Source of the DNA: Neocallimastix lanati (nom. inval.)
Lineage: Eukaryota; Neocallimastigomycota; Neocallimastigomycetes; Neocallimastigales; Neocallimastigaceae
DNA: 62,000 bases
Reading direction: 5' to 3'
NCBI GenBank assembly: GCA_016946835.1
Contig: JACVTC010000114.1
Coordinates: 137,501 to 199,500 of the forward strand
Shown: piece after piece, positions 51,765 to 62,000 of the stretch
How the letters are laid out: each line of letters starts with the position of its first letter
Position numbering within the stretch: the stretch's first letter is position 1
Translations under genes and position numbers: made by a program
Notes under the pieces: model-generated
The model's input: only the letters and a program-made list of their open reading frames with translations
The model's database searches: none
What the model was told of the DNA's origin: nothing

Positions 51765-52460
51765 ATGATAACATCAATTATATTTGATTTAGATGGAACA
51801 CTAGTTAATTCAATTAAAGATTTAGCTTCAGCATGTAATCATGCTTTAAGAATTTTGAATTATCCAGAAAAAAATATTGAAGAATATTGTCAATTTGTTG
51901 GTAATGGTGTTATTGAATTATTTAAACGCTGCTTACCTGCAGATTGTAAAACACCTGAAAACATTGAACGTATGAAAGTTGAATTTAGAAAATATTATGG
52001 TGACCATCTTTTAGATGAAACTTTACCTTATAATGGCATAAAAGAATTATTAAATGTTTTCGTTCAAGAAAATGAAAAAAAAAGAGCAAATGGCGCATCA
52101 GAAAATGAACTTTTTAAATTAGCAATTGCTACTAATAAACCTGATAAATTTGCTCATATTATTGTTAATAATTTTTTCCCAAACGTATTTGATGTTATTT
52201 ATGGTGCTAGAGAAGGATTTGAAAGAAAACCGTCACCAGAAATTATTAACATTATTTTAAAAGATTTTAATAGAGATAAAGATACAGCTGTTATGATTGG
52301 AGATTCCAATGTAGATATTTATACAGCATTGAATGCCGGCATTCGTTCAATAGGTTGTTCATGGGGTTTTAGGGGTGAATCGGAACTTAAAGATGCAGGT
52401 GCTGAATATATTGCACATTCATCAAATGAAATTTATGATTTCATTAAACAAATGAAATAA
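51765..52460 (+). CDS. HAD-superfamily phosphatase, phosphoglycolate phosphatase-like
   Basis: Intronless 231-aa protein. HAD motifs: I, FDLDGTLVNS (nucleophile Asp8, acid/base Asp10); II, AIATNKP (Thr); III, the Lys in RKPSPEI; IV, MIGDSNVDI with the metal-binding Asp pair. The helical cap between motifs I and II (SACNHALRILNYPE, FVGNGVIELFKR) and the overall length fit the bacterial Gph family, which dephosphorylates 2-phosphoglycolate. The substrate could instead be another small phosphate ester. Its compact size, the lack of introns and the Gph-like pattern suggest acquisition from a bacterium, as is common in gut fungi, although its codon use is as AT-rich as its neighbours. No targeting peptide is evident, so it is probably cytosolic. 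Confidence 0.88.
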   Translation: MITSIIFDLDGTLVNSIKDLASACNHALRILNYPEKNIEEYCQFVGNGVIELFKRCLPADCKTPENIERMKVEFRKYYGDHLLDETLPYNGIKELLNVFVQENEKKRANGASENELFKLAIATNKPDKFAHIIVNNFFPNVFDVIYGAREGFERKPSPEIINIILKDFNRDKDTAVMIGDSNVDIYTALNAGIRSIGCSWGFRGESELKDAGAEYIAHSSNEIYDFIKQMK

Positions 52461-52791
52461 ATTGATTATTTTTGAAGATAAAAAAGTAAATAGATAAATA
52501 ATTTGAATAAATACTATTAATAATAATAAAAGATAAAGAAAATAATAATTATATTAAAAAAAAATAATAATAAGATTTATTGACACTATATATTTTTTTT
52601 AAATTATGTCATATGAAATGTATGATATAATTATACTTAATCAAATTAAAATAAAATAAATTAAAATTTATAATATTCTAATAAAAAGTTCATTATTTAT
52701 TTTAATATTTTTGTGTAATTATGCTGTTAAAATATGCCTTGGACATTTATTTATTTATTATATGCAATTTAAATCATTTATTGAATATTCA

Positions 52792-52837
<46 letters not shown>

Positions 52838-52899
52838 GTAGTAGTAGTAGTAATAATAATAATAATAATAATAATTTTATTTAGATTATAATTAATACA

Positions 52900-52934
<35 letters not shown>

Positions 52935-53603
52935 AACTAATGCCTATAAAAATTCAAATATCTTAAATTAATAATTATTGTATATAATAATAATAATAGT
53001 GGTTCTAAATAGATAAACAGATAGTCTTATATAGTTGAGGTTAATCAATTATCAATAGGTTGCATAACCTTTGTTAAATAGTAATAGTATTAGTTGTAGC
53101 AATAATAATTATAGTAGTAATGAAGTAATGATAATAGTAATGGTAATAGTTAAAATAATAGAAATAGAAATAATAAATATAAATAATCATAGTAATGTGG
53201 AACAATAACTTTACTAAATTTTTGTTAATTATTTTTTAATATATAATAAACTTTCAAATATAGCATCAAATATGTTGCAATCAACCCTTTTATATCAATA
53301 ATATGTGTGAAAATAACATCATCAAACTATTACGAATAACCAGGACCCATTCTAAAAAAAAAAAAAAAAAAATACATATAAAGAAAATAATTACAGTAAA
53401 TTTAACAAGAAAAAATTAGATGGTATGGACTTTTTACCTTCTCTTTCATTTGCTAAAAAGAATAAAAGAAGAAGTCTAACAGTAACGAAAGTTCTCCAAA
53501 AATTTTAGAGAATATCTTTATAGTAATATTAATATCAAAAACTAAAATAAGTTAATATTAATTAAATTAAATAATATAACCCTTTATTGAATATGTTGAT
53601 TGT

Positions 53604-53644
<41 letters not shown>

Positions 53645-54165
53645 TAAAACATATTAAAAATTATGTTAATAAATACACAAATATATATATATATATATAA
53701 ATATGGTAATTAAATTAATAAAACTTAAAATAGAATTACTAATAATTTAATTTTAAATTAAAATTTTTATATAAAGATTATTATTTTTATTTATAAATAA
53801 TGATAAATCATAAATATAATAAGTTAGGATTAAAGAAATTATATTTGAATTAGTATGAATAAAAATAAAAGATAATAATAATAAAATTAAAATTATACAT
53901 ATATGATTATACAATTATACAATTACATAAATCTATTAAAAAATTTAAAAATAATAAAATAGTACAGAAAAATAAAAAAAAAAAATAAAAATAAAAATAA
54001 AATAAAAATAAAAAAATAGAATAAATAAAATAGAAATAAAAAAAAAAAAAATAAAATAAAATAAAATAAAAATACTTAATATAATGTAATTAATCTTATT
54101 TTTAATTTTATCTTATTTTATTTTTTATTTATTCTATTGTTTTTTATTTTTTATTTTTTTTTGTA

Positions 54166-54202
<37 letters not shown>

Positions 54203-54265
54203 TTTTTTTTAATAATTTAATTTAATATCGATATTTAATTATTCATTATTTTAATTCATTCTATT
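52461..54265. other. Convergent intergenic spacer, about 1.8 kb
   Basis: It contains microsatellites (AAT/AGT at 52797-52874, ATT at 52901-52934, AAT at 53608-53643), TTTTC repeats at 54165-54186 and a poly-T run after it. At 53416-53505 on the plus strand a short coding-like stretch (MDFLPSLSFAKKNKRRS, then a stop TAG) may be a gene fragment; I do not recognise it. Nothing else is supported. Confidence 0.55.
52797..52874. repeat. (AAT)n with (AGT)n core microsatellite
   Basis: AAT units flank a short central AGT block (about 52837-52850). It is a compound trinucleotide array in non-coding sequence. Confidence 0.9.
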
Positions 54266-54791
54266 TTAACCTTGACGATTCATTCCATTATTATTACGAT
54301 TCATACCACCACGACCTCTCATATTAATATTTCTACCACGATTACTATTATTACGGTTTTGTATTTGATTTTGAGATATATTATGACCTCCGTGACCACC
54401 ACGGCCTCCACGATTATTTGAATTATTACCTCTACTCATTATTTGTTTTTGATTTCCTTTATTATATATTAAATTAATAGAGAAAGAAAAAAAAAAATTA
54501 CAATAAAAATAGAAATAATATTAATAATAATAATAACAGTAACAATAAAAATATATATAATATTTATATATTATTTCAAATAATTTTTTAATATTATTCG
54601 CTTTGTCAAATAAAAAATATTATAATAATGAAAGAAATTCATAATTACCTTGTGAATTCTGAACTGGAATATTTCTTATATTTTGATTATGATTATTATT
54701 ATCATTCCTTGCACGTTTATTATTATTGTTATTAAAAGCATTATCTTTTTGAAAATGAGATATAATATATAAATGTATATATTTATTAATT

Positions 54792-54824
<33 letters not shown>

Positions 54825-56834
54825 TATAAAACAATTATTTCTTCATATACAACCATTTTTTATTAATAAATATTATTATATATATATATATATATTAATA
54901 ATTACCATTATCATATTTAATTGATTGAATCTTTCTTTTTGCATTATTATTTGAATCTATTTAAAAATTTATTAAAGTCATTTAAATGTGCATATACAGT
55001 GAATAGTAATAAGATAATATTTTAAATATCATTAATAAAAATATAAATTAAATTTATACATAAAAATAATAAAACGATAAAAAAAAAATTGATAAATACT
55101 ATTTGTCGACATAGTAGAATGATTATGATTATTATCATTAATTGATTCTTTAACGTTAGAGGTAATTGTTATAGAATCATTAGTATTAGTTTCAGCAACC
55201 TGATTATCATTAGTATTTACTTTAGTAGAAGTTTGTGTATTGTTATTTGATGAATCAATTGTATTTACAGATGATTCATCATTTATTGTGGATATAGTGT
55301 TTAATTCTGTAGATGAAGAAGCTGCTGACATATTAATAAAAGAAATTGTATTTGATTGACTATCAGCAGAATCATTATTTATTGATGAAACTGATGACGA
55401 CATTGGTGTTTCAACATTAGTATCTATTGATGATGAAGAATTTGAAATCTTCATTATTTTTGTTGGTTGTTCTTCATTTCTTGAATCTGATGATTCTCTT
55501 TTTCCTGAAGACGGTGAATTTGGCTTTTGTTGTATTATTTGTTGTGAGCTAGATTGCGTACTTGACTGAGAGGCTGGTGATTTATTTCCAGGAGTCTTTG
55601 CTTGAGAATTTTTATTATGATTCTTACGTGAACTTAATAAAAGTTTTCTTCGAAGTTCTAATAAATGCTGTTTATCTTGTAATTGTTTTTGAGTATTTGA
55701 CGTAGCATGTTTTTGAGATTTTTGTTGAGTTTGCTGTGGTTGTTGTGATTGTTTTGATTGTTGATTGGATTTTTGTTGCATTTGTTGCGGGGTTTGCTGA
55801 GTTTTTAGTTGGTTTTGATTTTGATTTTGATGTTGATTTTGATGTTGATTTTGCTGTTGGTTTTGTTGATGAGTTGGTGATGTAGTTTGTTCTATAGTTT
55901 GATGTTGTTGAGCTGGCGTATTCAATTTAATTGGACTATTTAAATTAGTATTATTTGTAGTATCATTGTCTTTATTATTTATATTGGAATTTGGATGAAC
56001 TGATGATTGTGATTTATTTATTGAGGTATCTGGTGTAGAATTAGCTCTTTTAATTTGTGAATTATTTGAAGCAATAGGAGATTTAGTTGTATCATTATTT
56101 TGATTTTCAGATGCGTTATTCGGAATTGATGAATTATTTGTTGTGGCACTTACTGACTTTTGAATATTAGTTGTATTTGCATTTTGTGTTGATGATATAT
56201 TTTCAACTTGCTCTGAATTTATATTTTTATCAGTTTTTTGTTCATTATTAATATTGCTTTCAGGTGAAGTTTGTTGTTGTTGTTGAACTGGTTTTTGATG
56301 ATCTTGTAATTGTTCTTGTGATTGTTCTTGTTGTTGTTGTTGTTGTTGTTCTTGTTTTGGTTGTTGTTTTGATTGATTGAGTGGTTGTTGTGATTTAGAT
56401 TGTTGATTTTGATTTTGGGATGTATTAATTATTTGTGTTTGAAGAGACTGAACTGATGTTTTGATTTGTTCTTGTAGTTCTTGTTTAGTTAATGTGTTGT
56501 CTACTTTATTATTATTAGTAGTAGTAGTAGAAGTAGTATTAGGAGTAGTAATAGTAGGGGCAGTAACGGCAGGAGGAGTAGTAGGAGTAGTAGGAGTAGG
56601 TGTGTTATTATTATTATTATTTATTTGTGTACGTTTAATAGTATTTGTATTATTTGAAACTGAGTTTGATTTGATACCTGTATTAATAACTCTACTTGTT
56701 GGATAAGATGAATTAATAGGAGATATTGAGCTAGGCTTATTACTTAATGGTTTACTAATACCGGAATTTGAATTAGTTCTTTGTATAGTATGAATTTGAT
56801 GTACTTTATTAGTCATAGGATGATTTATATTTTG

Positions 56835-56891
<57 letters not shown>

Positions 56892-59800
56892 GTTGTTGTT
56901 GTTGTTATTGTTGTTGTTGTTGTTGTTGCTTTTATTATTATTATTTTTGTTGTTGTTAATGTTATTATTAGTATCAGAATTCGATACTGAATTCTTTCTC
57001 TTTTCCAATAGAGATAATTTTAAATCAAATTCTTTTTTATGTTTCTCATTTAATTCATTAATTGCTTTCTTATGTTCTTCTTCTTTTTTATGTAATTCTG
57101 TCTTTTGATTATTAAGAAGTTGTCTTTGGGATTTTAATATTTCACTTAATTTAGCTTGTTTAGTAGAAAGATCGTTAATTTTAGCTTTTAATCCATCACG
57201 TTCACTATTTGATTTGGCTATTTCCTTTTCTAATGTTACTAGTTTTTGTTTTTGAATCTCAAATTCTTGTTTTTCTCTCTTTAATTTTTCATTATCCTCT
57301 TTTATTTGTTTAAATTCGACTGGATCAATTTTTTCATATTTAGTAAGAATGGAATTAACTCTATTCTTCCAGTTTTTATTATCATTTTCAAGAGTTTCAA
57401 TTTCTTTATTTTTAACACCTAACTCGGCCTTAATACTTTTTAATTCTTTATTCAATGGTTCTAATTTTTTCATTAAATTAGAATGTTCATTCTTTAATTT
57501 CTCTAATTTTTGTTCACTTAAATTATTCTGTTTTCTTAGACGTTCATTACTTTCTAAATAAACGTTAAGTTCACTAACTTTTTTTGAAAGCATTTCATTC
57601 TCTTTTTTAGATTGAAGATATTCGCTCTCTTTACTTTTCTTTTCTTCAGATAGTAATATTTTTGTTCGGTCTAAGGAAGCCTTTAAATCATCAATTTGTT
57701 GTTTAAAGCCGACTGTCTTTTGTTCTAAAATATCCTTTTCGCATATAGCAATTTCTTTTTCATTTCTTAAGAAAATAATAACTTCATTCAAGTCATCAAT
57801 TTTCTTTTGAGTTGACTCATCCAATTGATTAATTTTAGCATCATTAGCATCGAGGGATTCCATTCCCTTTTCAATTTCATTTGTTTTCTGGATTTGTTTA
57901 TTTAATTGAATATATTGTTCTTGAAGAATATTGTTTTGTTTTCCCAAATCATCACATCGAGTTTCTAAGCGCTTAATTGTACCATTTAATGTTTCCTTTT
58001 CATTGTTCCAAAGTATTTCATTCTTCTTTAGTAACAAATTAGCATTTGTTGCTTTAGTCTTATATTGACTAACTTCACTTTCTAATTCCTTTAATTGATC
58101 TTTAATCTTATAAAGAGCTTCGATATCCTTAGAATGGTTAAGCAATTCTTTTTGATAATTACTGTGGGCTTCATCAATAAGTTCCTTTTGTTTAGCCATA
58201 TCTGCCATATGATCTTCACGAATGGTCATAATTTCCTTTTCACATACTTCTAATGTTTGAATTCTTTCTTCCATTGATTTCTTTTCTTCTTGATAGAAGG
58301 CTTTATCCTTTTCGGTCTTAGTTTCTAATTCCTTAAATTCTTTGGTCTTACTTTCAATTTGTTTTTCTATATCTTCAACATATCTTTGACTACTTTCCAA
58401 TTTTTCCTTTAATTCACAAATAGCTTTATCAGTATCATTTTTATATTTATTATAAGTTTCTGTGAGGTTAGAGAGTGATTCTTCACTTGTTTTGCTAATT
58501 TCTTGGAATTGCTCTTTATGTCTAACAGCAGCTTCTAATTGTGTTTTAATTGAAGTTAATTCTGTTTGAAGTTCCTTAATCTTAAGTTGATAATTTTCTC
58601 TTTGTTCAACCTCAGTTTCAGTATTATTTTCACCACCAATAGGTTGATTTGAACCTTCGGATAATGTGGATTTTTGTAAAATTTCTGTTTTTTCATTAAG
58701 TTCTTGGGTAATCTTTTCAATTTTACGATTCAATTCCTTTATTTTAGTATCAGATACTATCATCTTTTCGCGAATAGAATGATGTTCACTAATAAGAATA
58801 TTATATTTATTTTTAATAACTTCCAATTCTTTTTCTTTCTTATTAAGAACTTCCTTCGCTTCCTGTTGTTGAACTTCGAATTTTTTCTTACATTCTTCCA
58901 ATTCTCCTTCAAGTTTTTTATTATTAGCTACTAATCTTTTACGTCCTTCAAATTGGTTCATATCCATACAAGTTTGTAAATTATGAATTGAATCCATTAA
59001 TGAATTCATCTTTGTTTTCTGTTCAGATAGTTCTTTATTTTCATTCTTTAATCTATCTGTTAACAAACTCATTGATTCCTTTTCTTGCTTTAATGTACTA
59101 TATTGGAAGTTTAAGTTTTTATTCTCTTCCTTTAATTTTGTTAATTGATTAGTCATATCAGATATATTTTGCTCATGAACATTTATAATATTATTAAGAC
59201 GAGAATTTTGTTTTCTCAATGAAGATGCTTCACCTCTTAATTTTTCACACTCAGTACTATTTAATAAATTTTGTTCTTTAATATAATCAATTTGAGATTC
59301 CTTTCTAGCTAATATGGTTTTAATATTACTCTCTGCTTTTCTTGCTTTATCCAAATTACTATTTAATATATCCTGATTTTTTTCCATTTCTTTTTTATAT
59401 ATATCAAAATCTCTTTGAAGTTCTTTGTATTTTATTTCTAAAGAGGAATTAACGTTTGGATCTATAACTTGTTGTAATTGAATAACATTTCCATTTGATT
59501 CAGATTTTTCTGCCATTCTTTTCCACATATCACGTTCTTTAATACAAGCATCTATTCTATTCTCAAAATTACGTTGAGATTCTTGAAGACCTTCAATTAT
59601 ATGTCTTGCTTCTACCAATTCTTCAGCTGTAGTATTTTCTTTAGTCGCTTCTAATTCCTTTTCTAATTCTTCTTGCTTTGCTTTTGTTTCTCTTACAACT
59701 TTTAATAACTTTTTATTTTGTTGATGAAGTTCTTCAACATTCTTTGCAATTACAAGTTCGTCACTTACTATTGCTTCAGAATTGGTTTTATTATCTATTT

Positions 59801-60147
59801 CCATATCATTAATACCATGTTGATCTACCATTATTTTCACAATTTGACGACTTAAATCTTCATTTTCTTGTTTTATAATATCATATTCTTTTTTCATTGA
59901 TGCTAACTTTTTATTTATTAACTCAATTTCTGATTTTTGATTCTCATTTTCTTTTGAAATTAAACTTAAATTGGAAGCTAATTCTTCATTTTCAGCTAAA
60001 GTTTTTTCATAATCTTCACGTTGTTGTTGTAATAACGGTGCTCTTTCATCAATTTCTTTTTGAACAGATGTTAAACATTCTGCTAATCTTTCACTATTTT
60101 CTTTTTCACGAAGTAGTTCATCCTGTAATTTAGCATATTCTGCATAC

Positions 60148-60183
<36 letters not shown>

Positions 60184-61953
60184 ATAAGTATTATTATATA
60201 TATACATATATAAATATTTATTTTATAAGTATTATTATATATATACATATATAAATATTTATTTTATAAGTATTATTATATATATACATATATAAATATT
60301 TATTTTTTAAGTATTATATAAATATATATTATTCCTAATAATAATTAATATATTTTTAATATTTATAATATAACTTGATGAATCCTATTTTATATAATTA
60401 TAATTTAATTAATGAATGTCATATAACAGAAAATTATTCTTACAACTTCAGTAAATGTTTTTCCACGCTTTAAAAGTTTACTAGTAGCCATTGATGTTGG
60501 ATTTAAAATTGGTATCTAATAATTCAACACAATATATATATAAATTAAAATAAATTAATAAAAAATTTTATTAATAAAAATTATTTTAATATATATAATT
60601 ATAGTTATAATAATAATAAAAAAAAAAATTAATTAATTTTACATTTTGATTTGAGGTTAATTGTTTATTTGATAAATTTGGTTCAGACACTGGATTTCCT
60701 TCTTCTGTACCTTTTATTTGAAGCAAAAGTTGTTGTTTTTCATTTTCACATTCTTCAAATTCTTTTTGTAATTTATTTATTTTAGTATTATATACACTTT
60801 CTAAATGTGTTGACAAATCTTTCGATTCTTTTAATTTATTATTCAACATTTCACTTCTATTCTTATACATCTCGACAAGTTTAACTTGAGCATCTAACTC
60901 ATTTTTAAATCGACTCTCTGATAATATTACTTTATTTTCACTCTATTATATTGAATTTTAAATATTCAAATTAATAAAAAGAATTTTTTTTAAAAAAAAA
61001 AACATTTAATATATATATATATTTTATATTTTTATTAGTAATAATAATATTTTAAATATTAAAAAATATATACTATTAAATTACTAACTTCATTATACTT
61101 CACAACTAATTCATTAATTTTTTCTTTCTGTTGTTCATACTGTTTTTGTAATGAATTATTATCTCTTTCCAATCTTTCTCTTTCATTATTCATTGAATTG
61201 AAATTTTCTTGTAATTGTTTAATATCTTTATCCTTATAATAAAAAATATTAAAATAAAATACTTGAAATTTAATAATTTACACGCATATATATAATATAA
61301 TATATAATCATATTAATTATAAAAATGGAAACAAACCTTTTGCTCTTTGTATTGAATAAATTCCTCATTCTTTTTTTGTAATTGTTCCTTTTGCCATTCA
61401 TTTTGTTTTTTTAAAATTTCAAACTCTTGACGATATTTTTGTTCATTAAATTTTGCGGATATTTCATTATTTTGCAAATTGGAAAGTTGTTTATTAGATT
61501 CATATAATTCATCTTTTGTTTTATGAAGTGTATTTAATAATTCTTCATTTTCACCTTTAATAAATATAAAACAATATATATAAAATAAATAAAAAAATAT
61601 TTAAATATATCAAAATAAAAATTTAAAAAAAAAAAAAATAAAATAATATTTAATTTTTTTATATATATGTTAGTTTAATTGAAAGAAGTAATTAATATTT
61701 ATATTATATACCATTAAGATTTTCGATTTCCTTTGATTTTTTATCTATTTCAGACAATAAATCTTTTTTTTCTGCTTCTGTACGATCATTATTTGCTTTT
61801 ATATTTATCATATCTTGTTTTGATTTTATTAATTTAGTTTGAACATCACTAAATTTTTGTTTTAATTCTTCAAATTTTTCATCTTTATTTAATAAAAATT
61901 AGAAATAAAACAATTAATTTCAAGATATATCAATTTAAATTATCTAATTTGTA

Positions 61954-61990
<37 letters not shown>

Positions 61991-62000
61991 TTCAGCATAT
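54266..62000 (-). CDS. TPR: Nuclear-basket protein TPR/Mlp, 5' end outside the window
   Basis: Large coiled-coil protein of the nuclear pore basket. Visible exons (minus): 62000-61987 (partial), 61882-61712, 61554-61337, 61232-61089, 60942-60643, 60515-60444, 60146-55100, 54956-54906, 54744-54649, 54456-54266. Phases agree throughout, giving about 2100 visible residues. Assignment rests on the conserved TPR block spanning exons 60515 and 60146 (SMATSKLLKRGKTFTEVYAE, KLQDELLREKENSERL, APLLQQQREDYEK), the VEELHQQNKKLLKVVRETK segment, and KNWKNRVNSILTKYEKIDP near the end of the coiled coil. Heptad-rich coiled coil runs to about 57000. A poly-Asn tract and a long unstructured Asn/Gln/Ser/Thr-rich tail follow. 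The last three exons add a basic segment (NAKRKIQSIK, NKRARN) and an RGG-rich C-terminus (RGGRGGHGG, MRGRGGMNR), reminiscent of RNA-binding tails. The N-terminal exons lie beyond 62000. Confidence 0.93.
56839..56960. repeat. Coding poly-Asn tract (ATT/GTT)n in TPR
   Basis: A run of ATT and GTT on the plus strand encodes about 40 Asn on the minus strand, marking the transition from coiled coil to the disordered C-terminal tail. Plus-strand poly-Leu/Ile/Val frames here are artefacts. Confidence 0.9.
60180..60305. repeat. 41-bp tandem repeat in a TPR intron, about 3 copies
   Basis: TTTATAAGTATTATTATATA recurs at 60181, 60222 and 60263 (41-bp period), with a partial fourth unit near 60304. It lies in the intron 60443-60147. 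Confidence 0.9.

Overview
The window looks like nuclear DNA of a fungus with an extremely AT-rich genome. The best guess is an early-diverging lineage such as the anaerobic gut fungi (Neocallimastigomycota). Reasons: spliceosomal introns throughout, poly-Asn/poly-Gln tracts in proteins, (AAT)n arrays up to about 800 bp, very low GC between genes, long ankyrin-repeat proteins, and a set of conserved eukaryotic genes (ORC3, TPR/Mlp, RCHY1-type E3 ligase, Cwf18). The lineage is inference; the eukaryotic nature is seen directly. I resolved 36 introns by joining frames across GT...AG sites with phase checks. Their 3' ends are almost all AAG or TAG.

Layout. 1-896: microsatellites. 897-5868 (+): origin recognition complex subunit 3, 14 exons. 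5869-7965: gene-poor. 8092-10743 (-): D-3-phosphoglycerate dehydrogenase with a C-terminal ACT domain, 6 exons; its last intron is an ~880 bp block of almost pure (ATT)n. 13676-15397 (+): alpha/beta-hydrolase of the monoacylglycerol-lipase type whose nucleophile position is Gly. 15398-20525: retroelement debris. 20526-38200: a locus with two intronless ankyrin-repeat genes, a decayed partial copy of the first, and a broken non-LTR retrotransposon between them. 39209-43802 (+): a MYND zinc-finger protein, apparently one gene broken by a single extra base in an AAT tract. 45203-47573 (-): CHY/RING E3 ubiquitin ligase. 49170-49860 (-): Ty1/copia reverse-transcriptase relic. 50323-51322 (+): Cwf18/CCDC12 spliceosomal protein. 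51765-52460 (+): HAD phosphatase resembling bacterial phosphoglycolate phosphatases. 54266-62000 (-): nuclear-basket protein TPR/Mlp, with its 5' end beyond the window.

The genes do not form an operon or obvious pathway; they are independent eukaryotic units. The dynamic part is 12-34 kb: tandem repeats, a LINE, a short internally deleted derivative that keeps both LINE ends, two copies of a short SINE-like element, and birth and decay of ankyrin genes. I did not find an obvious new multi-gene system. The most notable observations are the giant ATT intron, the nucleophile-less hydrolase, the LINE-derived short element, the ankyrin pseudogene and the AAG/TAG acceptor preference.
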